A stretch of DNA of 64,000 nucleotides from assembly GCF_947490095.1 (NCBI RefSeq), contig NZ_CANLFS010000008.1:62001-126000 (forward strand), in the 5' to 3' direction. Below are positions 10,397 to 18,446 of the stretch, in pieces (position 1 is the stretch's first letter; each line of letters begins with the position of its first letter). The DNA is from an uncultured Halomonas sp. (GTDB lineage: Bacteria; Pseudomonadota; Gammaproteobacteria; Pseudomonadales; Halomonadaceae). The notes below the pieces were generated by a model. That model was not told the DNA's origin, searched no databases, and saw only the letters and a list, made by a program, of their open reading frames with translations. Position numbers and translations under genes: made by a program.

Positions 10397-11122
10397 ATGA
10401 AGACCCTTCACGCTCGCCACCTCGCCAAGAGCTACAAGCGACGCCGCGTGGTTCAGGACATCGGCCTGTCGATCCGCCAAGGCAGCATCGTCGGCCTCCT
10501 GGGCCCCAACGGCGCCGGCAAGACCACCTCCTTCTACATGATCGTGGGGCTGGTGCGCGCCGACGCCGGCTCGGTGTCCATCGACGAGCAGGACCTCTCC
10601 AACGCCGCCATGCACGAGAGGGCCCGGGCGGGAATCGGCTATCTGCCCCAGGAGGCCTCGATCTTTCGCAAGCTGTCGGTGGCCGACAACATCATGGCGA
10701 TCCTCGAGACCCGCCGCGATCTCGACCGTGACGGCCGTCGGGCGAGACTGGAACAGCTGCTCGAGGAATTCCATGTCACCCATATCCGCGACAACCCGGG
10801 AATGAGCCTCTCCGGCGGCGAACGTCGCCGGGTGGAGATCGCCAGGGCCCTGGCGACCGAGCCCGCCTTCATCCTCCTCGACGAGCCCTTTGCCGGGGTC
10901 GACCCGATCTCCGTGGGCGAGATCAAGGGCGTCATCCGCCAGCTGAAGGCACGCGGCATCGGCGTGCTGATCACCGACCACAACGTCCGCGAGACCCTCG
11001 ACATCTGTGACACCGCCTACATCGTCGGCAACGGCAAGATCATCGCCGAGGGCGGCGCCGAGGCGATCCTGGCCAACCAGAAGGTCCGCGAGGTCTACCT
11101 GGGCGAGGACTTCCGGCTCTAA
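10397..11122 (+). CDS. lptB: LptB, LPS export ATPase
   Basis: Cytoplasmic ABC ATPase that works with LptF and LptG to extract LPS from the inner membrane. Walker [10 protein letters not shown] (36-44), the characteristic [15 protein letters not shown]-loop region, signature [14 protein letters not shown] and Walker [14 protein letters not shown] are complete; switch His lies in [10 protein letters not shown]. At 241 residues it is of family length. A short AGGAGAGCC ribosome site precedes ATG 10397. Confidence 0.98.
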   Translation: MKTLHARHLAKSYKRRRVVQDIGLSIRQGSIVGLLGPNGAGKTTSFYMIVGLVRADAGSVSIDEQDLSNAAMHERARAGIGYLPQEASIFRKLSVADNIMAILETRRDLDRDGRRARLEQLLEEFHVTHIRDNPGMSLSGGERRRVEIARALATEPAFILLDEPFAGVDPISVGEIKGVIRQLKARGIGVLITDHNVRETLDICDTAYIVGNGKIIAEGGAEAILANQKVREVYLGEDFRL

Positions 11123-11209
11123 CGACCGTCGGCGGCACGATGCCTCCCCCACACTCGGATAACGCCGCGGATGCCAGGATGATGCGATGGTGCCTCGCCT
11201 GATCATCGG

Positions 11210-11225
11210 TGGCATGATTATTGCT
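11210..11225 (+). promoter_or_regulatory. Sigma-54 (-24/-12) promoter upstream of rpoN
   Basis: TGGCATG at 11210-11216, four bases (atta), then TTGCT at 11221-11225. The GG and GC doublets have the required 10-bp spacing, and the site matches the consensus TGGCACG-N4-TTGCW at all but one position. Transcription would begin near 11236, about 60 bp before the rpoN ATG. No enhancer-binding-protein site was identified. Confidence 0.6.
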
Positions 11226-11296
11226 TAAGCCGTATTGCGCGACGCCACGCCAGCGACTAGGGTGTGGGTTCACGCTACGCCAGGAGGACGCCCGCC

Positions 11297-12709
11297 ATGG
11301 CCATGAAGGCATCCCTGCAGCTGCGGGTCGGCACCCAGCTGACCATGACGCCTCAGCTGCAGCAGGCCATTGCACTGCTGCAACTCTCCACCCTGGACCT
11401 ACGCCAGGAGGTCCAGCAGGCCGTAGAGAGCAATCCGCTGCTGGAGCTCGACGACGACTTCGGCGAGCAAGCCACCCCGCCGTCGGCCGACGACGACTGG
11501 GCAAGCGAGATCCCCGAGCAGCTCGCCACCGACAGCGACTGGTCGGACACCTACCAGGATCTGGGAGCCCCCGCCGGCGGTGAGGGCCCCGACTTCGAAC
11601 GCCAGGCAGAGGGCCAGAGCCTGCAGGGCCACCTCGCCTGGCAGCTGGCGATGAGCGACCTGGCGCCACGGGAACGGCAGATCGCCGAGAGCCTGATCGA
11701 TGCGGTGAGCGATGCCGGCTATCTCGCCACGCCCCTCGACGACATCCGCGACGGCCTCAGGCAGCAGGGGCTGACCGACCTGCACTGTCGGGAGATGGAA
11801 CGAGTGCTAAAGCGCCTGCAGCAGTTCGAACCCACCGGCATCTTCGCCCGCGACCTGAGCGAATGCCTGCTGCTACAGCTCGCGCCTCTCCCCGATGATA
11901 CGCCATACCTGCCCCAGGCCCGGCGCCTGGCCCGCCAGTTTCTCGAGGCCCTGGGCGGCGGCGATCGCCGATTGCTCAAGCGCCGCCTGGGGCTGGATGA
12001 TGCCGCGCTCGACGCGACCATCGCCCTGGTGCGCCGCCTGGACCCACGCCCCGGCAGCGCCTTCTCCGGTCTGTCCGATAGCTACGTGACCCCCGACCTG
12101 GTGGCCTTTCGCGACCACCGGGGCTGGCATGTCGAGCTCAACCCCGAGGCCCTTCCCCGCCTGCGCATTCAACCCGATTACGCGGCCCTGGTGCGCCGCG
12201 CCGACAAGAGCGATGACAACCAGTTCCTCAAGGAACACCTCCAGGAGGCGCGCTGGCTGATGAAGAGTCTGACCAGCCGCAACGACACCCTGCTGAGGGT
12301 CGGACGCGAGATCATGGTGCGTCAACTCGACTTCCTGGAGCGGGGGGAAGAGGCCATGAAGCCGCTGGTTCTGGCCGATATCGCCCAGGCGATAGAGATG
12401 CACGAATCCACCATCTCGCGGGTTACCACCCAGAAGTTCATTCACACCCCCCGCGGCGTCTTCGAGCTCAAGTTCTTCTTCTCCAGCCATGTCGGCGGCG
12501 AGGGCGAGGGCGATGCCCACTCCAGCACCGCCATCCGGGCCCGCCTTCGCAAGCTGATCCAGGAAGAGCCTCCACGCAAGCCGCTATCCGACAGCCGTCT
12601 GGTCACCCTCCTCGACGAGGCCGGCATCCCGGTAGCCAGGCGGACGGTCGCCAAGTATCGCGAGGCCATGGGCATCCCCTCCTCCAGTGAACGCAAGCGA
12701 CTGCGGTGA
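11297..12709 (+). CDS. rpoN: RNA polymerase sigma-54 factor
   Basis: Alternative sigma factor that recognises -24/-12 promoters and needs an AAA+ activator. Region I is glutamine/leucine-rich (LTMTPQLQQAIALLQLSTLD, residues about 13-32), followed by an acidic stretch, the core-binding domain, an HTH (ESTISRVTTQKF) and the C-terminal RpoN box (ARRTVAKYREAMGIPSSSER) that contacts the -24 element. ATG 11297 has an ideal AGGAGG 8 nt upstream and gives 470 residues; frames opening further upstream add nonconserved sequence. It leads hpf-ptsN-rapZ-npr. Confidence 0.98.
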   Translation: MAMKASLQLRVGTQLTMTPQLQQAIALLQLSTLDLRQEVQQAVESNPLLELDDDFGEQATPPSADDDWASEIPEQLATDSDWSDTYQDLGAPAGGEGPDFERQAEGQSLQGHLAWQLAMSDLAPRERQIAESLIDAVSDAGYLATPLDDIRDGLRQQGLTDLHCREMERVLKRLQQFEPTGIFARDLSECLLLQLAPLPDDTPYLPQARRLARQFLEALGGGDRRLLKRRLGLDDAALDATIALVRRLDPRPGSAFSGLSDSYVTPDLVAFRDHRGWHVELNPEALPRLRIQPDYAALVRRADKSDDNQFLKEHLQEARWLMKSLTSRNDTLLRVGREIMVRQLDFLERGEEAMKPLVLADIAQAIEMHESTISRVTTQKFIHTPRGVFELKFFFSSHVGGEGEGDAHSSTAIRARLRKLIQEEPPRKPLSDSRLVTLLDEAGIPVARRTVAKYREAMGIPSSSERKRLR

Positions 12710-12782
12710 CCGGAATGCGCCAAGGCCGTGACGCCTCAGCGGGCCGAAGGAGAGCCCCCGATGCGCCGGACGGCCAGGATGG

Positions 12783-12808
12783 ATACCCCCGGAATCGCCA
12801 GGGGGTAT
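12783..12808 (+). other. Hairpin between rpoN and hpf
   Basis: ATACCCCC (12783-12790) and GGGGGTAT (12801-12808) are perfect reverse complements around a 10-base loop. There is no T-run after it, so it is not a standard intrinsic terminator; it may stabilise or separate the rpoN and hpf parts of the mRNA. Confidence 0.5.
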
Positions 12809-12864
12809 GCAAGGCAGGAAAAAGGGTTACAATCGAATCACCACCAATGAGCAAGGAGCGTGTC

Positions 12865-13173
12865 ATGCAAGTGAATATCACCGGCCATCATGTGGAACTG
12901 ACCGATGCCCTGCGTGACTATGTCAACGAGAAGCTGACCCGCGTGGAGCGCCACTACGACAATATCACCACCGTGCAGGTGACCCTGTCCGTCGAGAAGG
13001 AACGTCAGTCTGCCGCTTGCATCATGCACGTCGCCGGCGCCGACCTGCACGCCGAGGCTCAAGAAACCGACATGTATGCCGCCATCGATGCGCTCGCCGA
13101 CAAGCTGGACCGCCAGCTGGTCAAGCACAAGGAGAAGGCTCAGGCCCGCGCCCAGGGCGCCGGTGCTCGCTAA
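12865..13173 (+). CDS. hpf: Ribosome hibernation-promoting factor, short form
   Basis: Binds the 30S decoding and tRNA channel in stationary phase and helps form inactive 100S ribosomes. The 102-residue protein is a single HPF/RaiA domain (MQVNITGHHVELTDALRDYV; ALADKLDRQLVKHKEK) without the long C-terminal dimerisation domain. ATG 12865 follows an AAGGAG at 12853-12858; longer frames upstream have no homology. Position after rpoN is conserved across Gammaproteobacteria. Confidence 0.96.
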   Translation: MQVNITGHHVELTDALRDYVNEKLTRVERHYDNITTVQVTLSVEKERQSAACIMHVAGADLHAEAQETDMYAAIDALADKLDRQLVKHKEKAQARAQGAGAR

Positions 13174-13180
13174 GTCAACA

Positions 13181-13648
13181 ATGGCGTCTCTCGAAACCAT
13201 CCTGCCCCCCGAGCGCACGCTCTTCGATGTGCCCGGGGGAAGCAAGAAGCGGGTGCTGGAGTTCTTCAGCACCTTCATTGCCCAGAACACGCCCAGCCTC
13301 GATAGCCAGGAGGTGTTCGCGCGGCTGATCGCCCGCGAACGACTCGGCAGCACCGGCATCGGCAACGGCGTGGCCATTCCCCATGCCCGCAGCCCCCACT
13401 GCAAGGCGCCCATCGCCGGCTTTCTCAAGCTGCTCGAACCGGTAGACTTCGATGCCATCGACGGCGAACCCGTCGATCTGGTATTCGTGCTGCTGGTTCC
13501 CGAAGAGGCCGATGCCGCCCACCTGACTCTGCTGGCACAGCTGGCGGGTATTATGAACAACGTCGATACGCGCACTCGCCTACGGCGTAGTTCGAGCCAG
13601 CGTGACCTCCATGAGAGCCTTATCGAGGCCATTCGACGACAGGGCTGA
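13181..13648 (+). CDS. ptsN: Nitrogen PTS protein EIIA(Ntr)
   Basis: PTS EIIA-type domain protein of the regulatory nitrogen phosphotransferase chain, phosphorylated by NPr; in relatives its phosphorylation state controls potassium transport and other targets. The 155-residue sequence has the phosphorylated His68 in GVAIPHARSPHC. It starts 7 bp after hpf at ATG 13181. No carbohydrate-transport EIIB/EIIC partners are nearby, consistent with a regulatory role. Confidence 0.96.
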   Translation: MASLETILPPERTLFDVPGGSKKRVLEFFSTFIAQNTPSLDSQEVFARLIARERLGSTGIGNGVAIPHARSPHCKAPIAGFLKLLEPVDFDAIDGEPVDLVFVLLVPEEADAAHLTLLAQLAGIMNNVDTRTRLRRSSSQRDLHESLIEAIRRQG

Positions 13649-13697
13649 GTGACGCCATGCCGCTCACTCGGCCACACGGAATGACCAGGAGACCCCC

Positions 13698-14603
13698 ATG
13701 CAGCTCGTGATCATCAGCGGCCGTTCCGGCTCGGGCAAGTCGATCGCCCTGCAGGCACTGGAGGATCTCGGCTATTATGCCATCGATAATCTGCCGGCCA
13801 TGTTGCTGGGCTCGCTGGTCGACGAACTCGGCAATCCCGAGTCCCAGCGCTCCTCCATCGCCGTCAGCGTCGACGCCCGCAACCTGCCCCAGGCCCTGAA
13901 GCGCTTCCCCAGCCTGCTGGAGGAGGTTCGCGAACGCGGCATCGATTGTCGAGTGATCTATCTGACCACCGATGCCCGCATCCTGATCGAACGCTACTCC
14001 GCCACGCGACGGCGCCACCCGCTGACCCGGGATAGCGAGATGACCCTCGCCGAGGCGATCGACTCCGAGGAACAGGCCCTGGCCGAGATCCGCGACCTGG
14101 CGGACCTGGTGATCGATACCTCACGCCTGTCGGTACATGAACTGCGCGGCCGTATCGCCGACCAGGTCGCCGGGCATCGTCCCGAACAGCTGACCCTGAC
14201 CGTGGAATCCTTCGGCTTCAAGCGCGGTGTGCCCCTGGATGCCGACCTGGTATTCGATGCCCGCTGCCTGCCCAATCCTTACTGGGATCCACGCCTGAGG
14301 CCCTTTACCGGCCAGGACCCGGAGGTCATTGCCTTTCTCGAGGACTACCCCCTGGTACAGACGATGCTCACGGATATCCATGCCTGGCTGACACGCTGGC
14401 TGCCCAGCTATGCCGCCAGCCATCGCAGCTATCTCACCGTGGCCATCGGCTGCACCGGCGGCCAGCATCGCTCCGTCTATCTCGCCGAGCACCTGGCAAC
14501 GCAGCTGGCCCAGAGCCGGCGCCATGTACGCCTGCGCCACCGCGAACTGGGCATCCAGGACACCCTTCCCGCCCCCGACGACATACCTCATCAAGGACGT
14601 TGA
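13698..14603 (+). CDS. rapZ: RNase adapter protein RapZ
   Basis: P-loop protein; in E. coli it binds glucosamine 6-phosphate and presents the sRNA GlmZ to RNase E. Walker A GRSGSGKS (residues 8-15) is followed by ALQALEDLGYYAIDNLP. The C-terminal half carries FGFKRGVPLDADLVFDARCL and GCTGGQHRSVYLAEHLA, both typical. At 301 residues it is slightly longer than the E. coli protein. It is followed by npr with stop and start regions overlapping or adjoining. Confidence 0.96.
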   Translation: MQLVIISGRSGSGKSIALQALEDLGYYAIDNLPAMLLGSLVDELGNPESQRSSIAVSVDARNLPQALKRFPSLLEEVRERGIDCRVIYLTTDARILIERYSATRRRHPLTRDSEMTLAEAIDSEEQALAEIRDLADLVIDTSRLSVHELRGRIADQVAGHRPEQLTLTVESFGFKRGVPLDADLVFDARCLPNPYWDPRLRPFTGQDPEVIAFLEDYPLVQTMLTDIHAWLTRWLPSYAASHRSYLTVAIGCTGGQHRSVYLAEHLATQLAQSRRHVRLRHRELGIQDTLPAPDDIPHQGR

Positions 14604-14605
14604 GC

Positions 14606-14875
14606 GTGCCGCAACGCAAGCTGACCCTTTCCAACAAGCGCGGGCTCCACGCCCGCGCCGCCACCAAGCTGGTACAGTGCTGCCAGCCCTTCGCCGCCCG
14701 GGTCCGCGTGGCCAAGGATGACCACCAGGGTGACGCCGACAACATCATGTCGCTGCTGATGCTGGCCGCCCCCTGCGGCACCGAGCTGACCGTCAGTGCC
14801 GATGGCAGCGATGCCGAAGCGGCCCTCGATGCCATCCAGGCGCTCTTCGAGTCCCGCTTCGAGGAAGACGACTAG
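14606..14875 (+). CDS. npr: NPr, HPr-like phosphocarrier of the nitrogen PTS
   Basis: HPr-fold protein that passes phosphate from EI(Ntr) (PtsP, not in this window) to PtsN. The active-site histidine lies in KRGLHARAATKLVQ. GTG 14606 is chosen because AAGGA at 14593-14597 is then about 8 nt away; a TTG at 14600 overlapping the rapZ stop is possible but too close to that site. The 89-residue length fits the family. Its 3' end overlaps the end of the convergent pmbA by 4 bp. Confidence 0.94.
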   Translation: MPQRKLTLSNKRGLHARAATKLVQCCQPFAARVRVAKDDHQGDADNIMSLLMLAAPCGTELTVSADGSDAEAALDAIQALFESRFEEDD

Positions 14876-16212
14876 CCGCCGGCCACGGTCATCTCGTCGA
14901 TCAGCCAGCTGCCGGTGTGGATGCTGCCGCGGGTATCGATATCGCTGCCCACGCCGGCGAGCCCCCGGAACATGGCTTCCAGGTTGCCGGCGATGGTGAA
15001 CTCCTCCACCGGATGCTGAATCTTGCCGTTCTCTACCCAGAAACCGGCCGCCCCCCGCGAGTAATCGCCGGTGACGCCATTGACCCCCTGCCCCATCAGC
15101 TCGGTCACCAGGACCCCGCGGCCCATGCGCTCGAGCAGCTCCTCACGGGATGCCAGCGGCGCCGTGATCCGCAGGTTACGCGCGCCCCCGGCATTGGCGG
15201 TGGTCGACATGCCCAGGCGCCTCGCGCTGTAAGCGGAGAGCATGTAGCTGGACAGGCGCCCCTTGTCGATAAACACATTGTCACGCGTCTGCACGCCGTC
15301 ATTGTCGAAGGGCGAGCTGGCCATGGCGCCGACCTCCATGGGCTTCTCCTGGAGGCTGAACCACTCCGGGAAGAGGGCGTCGCCCAGGCGGTCACAGAGA
15401 AAGGAAGACTGCCGAAACAGCGCACCGCCGGCGATGGCCCCCATCAGTGAACCGACCAGCCCGACGGCAAGATTCGGGTCGAAGAGAACCGGCATCCGCC
15501 CGGTGGCCGGGCGCCGAGCACCGAGACGGCGCAGGGTCTTCTCGGCGGCACGCTCGCCGACGCACTCGGGCGCCCATAGATCGCGTGGGTCCCGGGCACT
15601 GGTAAAGTCATAGTCGCGCTGCATGCCGGCGGCGTCTTCGGCGATCAGCATGCAGGAGAGGGAATGGCGGCTGCCGCGCTGGCTACCCAGAAAGCCGTGG
15701 CTATTGGCATAGACCCTCACCCCCTCGCCGCTGGACAGCGAGGCCCCGTCCGAACTCTTGATTCCCGCCTTGCCGCGCCCGGCCGCCTCGCAGGCCAGGG
15801 CCAGGTCGATCGCCTCTTCGGTGGTCAGGGGCCAGGGGTGATGCGCCTTCAGGTCGGGCAGATGGGTGGCCATCAGCTCGGCGTCGGCCAATCCGGCGGC
15901 GGCATCCTCGCCGGTGTAGCGGGCGATGGCGATGGCCTTCTCGACCACGGCGCGAATGGAGGCCTCCCCGGCATCGGTGGACGAGGCACTCCCCTTGCGC
16001 TTGCCGAGATAGACGGTCACCGCGATGCCCTGGTCACGCGAGAGCTCGACGGTCTCGACCTCCCCCTCGCGGACGCTGACGTCGACACCCTGGTCGACGC
16101 TGGCACCCACTTCACAGGCATCGGCCCCCAGCATCCGAGCCAGCTCCAGGGCCTGTCGGGAACGGTGCTCCAGCTGAGCCTGCTGGGCGGCGGCATCGAA
16201 AGCCTGAGTCAT
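14872..16212 (-). CDS. pmbA: PmbA/TldE, non-catalytic partner of the TldD metalloprotease
   Basis: Forms a heterodimer with TldD, a zinc protease active on unfolded peptides and on modified-peptide precursors such as microcin B17. The 446-residue protein matches family features (ELSRDQGIAVTVYLGKRKGS; LLTGCQ-like region absent; C-terminal TRGSIHTGSWLIDEMTVAGG) and lacks the HExxxH motif found in TldD, as expected. AAGGAGGATACAG stands directly before ATG 16212. It is divergent from yjgA, and tldD lies beyond that gene. Confidence 0.95.
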   Translation of the reverse strand: MTQAFDAAAQQAQLEHRSRQALELARMLGADACEVGASVDQGVDVSVREGEVETVELSRDQGIAVTVYLGKRKGSASSTDAGEASIRAVVEKAIAIARYTGEDAAAGLADAELMATHLPDLKAHHPWPLTTEEAIDLALACEAAGRGKAGIKSSDGASLSSGEGVRVYANSHGFLGSQRGSRHSLSCMLIAEDAAGMQRDYDFTSARDPRDLWAPECVGERAAEKTLRRLGARRPATGRMPVLFDPNLAVGLVGSLMGAIAGGALFRQSSFLCDRLGDALFPEWFSLQEKPMEVGAMASSPFDNDGVQTRDNVFIDKGRLSSYMLSAYSARRLGMSTTANAGGARNLRITAPLASREELLERMGRGVLVTELMGQGVNGVTGDYSRGAAGFWVENGKIQHPVEEFTIAGNLEAMFRGLAGVGSDIDTRGSIHTGSWLIDEMTVAGG

Positions 16213-16280
16213 CTGTATCCTCCTTCGGCGGGCCTGCTGGCCACACCCGTGATGTTCATTCTCAGCCCGGTGAAACAGGC

Positions 16281-16289
16281 TGGTATACT
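16281..16289 (+). promoter_or_regulatory. Extended -10 promoter candidate for yjgA
   Basis: TGGTATACT at 16281-16289 combines the TGn extension with a TATACT -10 hexamer, 35 bp before the yjgA ATG, in the divergent gap to pmbA. There is no clear -35, which extended -10 promoters can lack. Confidence 0.4.
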
Positions 16290-16323
16290 ATCGGGACACC
16301 CAGCCCCAACCAATGGAAGCGGC

Positions 16324-16860
16324 ATGTCCCAGGAATCTCCCCGCGAACTGCTCGACCAGGTCCTTCAGCAGCCGGACAACGACGAACGCCCCAGCAAGTC
16401 CCAGCTCAAGCGGGAGATGCAGGCACTGCAGACCCTAGGCGAACAGGTCATCGCCATGACGCCCGGTGAGCGAGCGCGCTTTCCCCTCTCCGACGATATG
16501 CTCGCCGCCGTGGAAGAGACCTCGCGCATTCGCTCCCACGAGGGGCGCCGCCGGCATATGCAATATATCGGCAAGCTGATGCGCCGCGAGGACCTCGCGG
16601 CCATCCGCGACGTCCATGTCAGGATCGAGCAGGAAACGCTGCGCCGCGATCATGCCTTTCATCGGCTCGAGACGTGGCGTGACCGCCTCATCGACGAAGG
16701 CGACCCGGCGGTGGAAGCCTTCGTGGCCGACTATCCCGACGCCGACCGCCAGGCCCTGCGCCAGCTGATCCGCAACGCCCGACGCGAGCATGAGAACGGC
16801 AAGCCCCCGGCCAGCGCCCGCAAGCTGTTCAAGCTGATCCGCGAGATGGCCGGCCTCTAG
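16324..16860 (+). CDS. yjgA: YjgA/DarP ribosome-associated protein (DUF615)
   Basis: Small, charged, helical protein that associates with late 50S assembly intermediates in E. coli (also named DarP). The 178-residue sequence has the DUF615 hallmarks KSQLKREMQALQTLGEQVI and EGRRRHMQYIGKLMR. GGAAG precedes ATG 16324. It is convergent with tldD, with the repeat cluster between them. Confidence 0.94.
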   Translation: MSQESPRELLDQVLQQPDNDERPSKSQLKREMQALQTLGEQVIAMTPGERARFPLSDDMLAAVEETSRIRSHEGRRRHMQYIGKLMRREDLAAIRDVHVRIEQETLRRDHAFHRLETWRDRLIDEGDPAVEAFVADYPDADRQALRQLIRNARREHENGKPPASARKLFKLIREMAGL

Positions 16861-16992
16861 AGCTTGAAGCCGTAAGCTTGAAGCTTGAAGCCGAAAGTTA
16901 CCCCGGCAGGCCATAGGGCTCTCTTCCAGTTTCTCAGCCACAGCGCTCTTCCAGCTTCCAGCCGCGAAGCGGCGCTCTTCCGGCTTCAAGCT
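16861..16992. repeat. AGCTTGAAGC-type inverted repeat cluster between yjgA and tldD
   Basis: agcttgaagccg at 16861-16872 is the exact reverse complement of cggcttcaagct at 16981-16992. Between them are further copies of gcttgaagc/cttccagc-type words in both orientations (near 16875-16892, 16921-16980). The outer arm overlaps the tldD stop codon. The arrangement could fold into a long imperfect hairpin and end transcription from both convergent genes. Confidence 0.6.
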
Positions 16993-18446
16993 CAGGACTG
17001 GGTGCCACCCACGGTCAGCTCGTCCAGCTTGAGGGTGGGCTGGCCGACCCCCACCGGGACGCCCTGCCCCTCCTTGCCGCAGACGCCGATGCCGGGGTCC
17101 AGCGCCATATCATGGCCGATCATCGATACCTGCCCCATGGCCTCGGGGCCATTGCCGATCAGGGTGGCTCCCTTCACCGGCGCGGTGATGCGACCCTCCT
17201 CGATCAGATAGGCCTCGCTCGCCGAGAACACGAACTTGCCCGACGTGATATCCACCTGGCCACCGCCGAAACTCACCGCATAGAGACCACGCTTGACGCT
17301 CTTGAGGATGTCACCGGGGTCGTCCTGTCCGGCAAGCATCACGGTGTTGGTCATGCGCGGCATGGGCAGATGGGCGAAGGACTCACGGCGGGCGTTGCCG
17401 GTGGGCGCCATGCCCATCAGCCTGGCATTGAGCTTGTCCTGCATGTAGCCGGTGAGAATGCCGTCCTCGATCAGCGGCGTTCGCTGACCCGGGGTGCCCT
17501 CGTCATCGACGCTCATCGAGCCACGCCGGTCGTCCAGGGTGGCATCATCCACCACGGTCACGCCCGGCGCCGCGACACGCTCGCCCAGGCGCCCCGCGAA
17601 GGCGGAACTTCCCTTGCGATTGAAATCCCCCTCCAGGCCGTGCCCGACGGCCTCATGCAGCAGGATGCCCGGCCAGCCCGGCGCCAGCACCACCGGCATC
17701 TGACCCGCCGGGGCGTCGACCGCGTCCAGGTTGACCAGCGCCTGGCGCACGGCTTCCTTGGCGAAACGCTCGGCCACTCCCTCGTCGCGCAGCCGCGACA
17801 TGGGATAGCGCCCCCCGCCCCCGGCGCTGCCACGCTCGCGACGACCATTACGCACGCTGATCACGCTGACGTTGAAGCGCACCAGGGGACGAATATCGGC
17901 CGCCAGGGTGCCGTCGCTGGCGCGTACCAGCACCACCTCGTGTACCCCGGAAAGCGAGGCACTGACCTGGCTGACCGACGGGTCGGCGGCCCGGGCCACG
18001 CGGTCCGCCTCCTTGAGCATGGCGACCTTCTCCTCGGCGCTGAGCCCGGTGAGCGGGTCGACGCCGGCGTAGCGGGCCACCGGCCCCACCGCGACCGGCG
18101 CGCCGAGGGCCGGGCGCTTGCCGCTGCGCACGATGCCCGCGGCGGTGCGCCCCGTTTCGCTCAGGGCATCGGCGCTGATCTGGTTGGAGTAAGCAAACCC
18201 GGTCTTCTCTCCGGCCAGGGAGCGTACGCCCACCCCGCCGTCGATGTTGTAACTGGCCTCCTTCACTTCACCGTCTTCCAGCACCCAGCCCTCGTGCCAG
18301 CTGCGCTGAAAATAGAGGTCGGCATAGTCAATGCCCGGCCCCATGGCATGGCCGAGACCGATGTCCAGGTCATCCAGGGAGAGCCCGCCGGGAGTCAGCA
18401 GGATGCCGGCGGCTTCGTCTAGCAGTGCGTGTCTCGCTTGAGTCAT
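16992..18446 (-). CDS. tldD: TldD zinc metalloprotease
   Basis: Catalytic subunit of the TldD-TldE (PmbA) protease. The zinc motif HEAVGH is at residues 264-269 in [17 protein letters not shown]. Other family marks are [20 protein letters not shown] and [20 protein letters not shown]. Length 484 is normal. Its ATG overlaps the yhdP stop by 4 bp, making yhdP-tldD translationally coupled at the end of the mre-rng transcript direction. Confidence 0.97.
   Translation of the reverse strand: MTQARHALLDEAAGILLTPGGLSLDDLDIGLGHAMGPGIDYADLYFQRSWHEGWVLEDGEVKEASYNIDGGVGVRSLAGEKTGFAYSNQISADALSETGRTAAGIVRSGKRPALGAPVAVGPVARYAGVDPLTGLSAEEKVAMLKEADRVARAADPSVSQVSASLSGVHEVVLVRASDGTLAADIRPLVRFNVSVISVRNGRRERGSAGGGGRYPMSRLRDEGVAERFAKEAVRQALVNLDAVDAPAGQMPVVLAPGWPGILLHEAVGHGLEGDFNRKGSSAFAGRLGERVAAPGVTVVDDATLDDRRGSMSVDDEGTPGQRTPLIEDGILTGYMQDKLNARLMGMAPTGNARRESFAHLPMPRMTNTVMLAGQDDPGDILKSVKRGLYAVSFGGGQVDITSGKFVFSASEAYLIEEGRITAPVKGATLIGNGPEAMGQVSMIGHDMALDPGIGVCGKEGQGVPVGVGQPTLKLDELTVGGTQS

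Noticed and set aside
12805..12833. A sigma-70 promoter for hpf based on TACAAT at 12828-12833.
   Set aside because: No acceptable -35 at 16-18 bp spacing; the hexamer alone is too weak to call.
16861..16992. Repeats considered as a CRISPR array.
   Set aside because: Units are short, irregular, in both orientations and lack uniform spacers; no cas gene is nearby.
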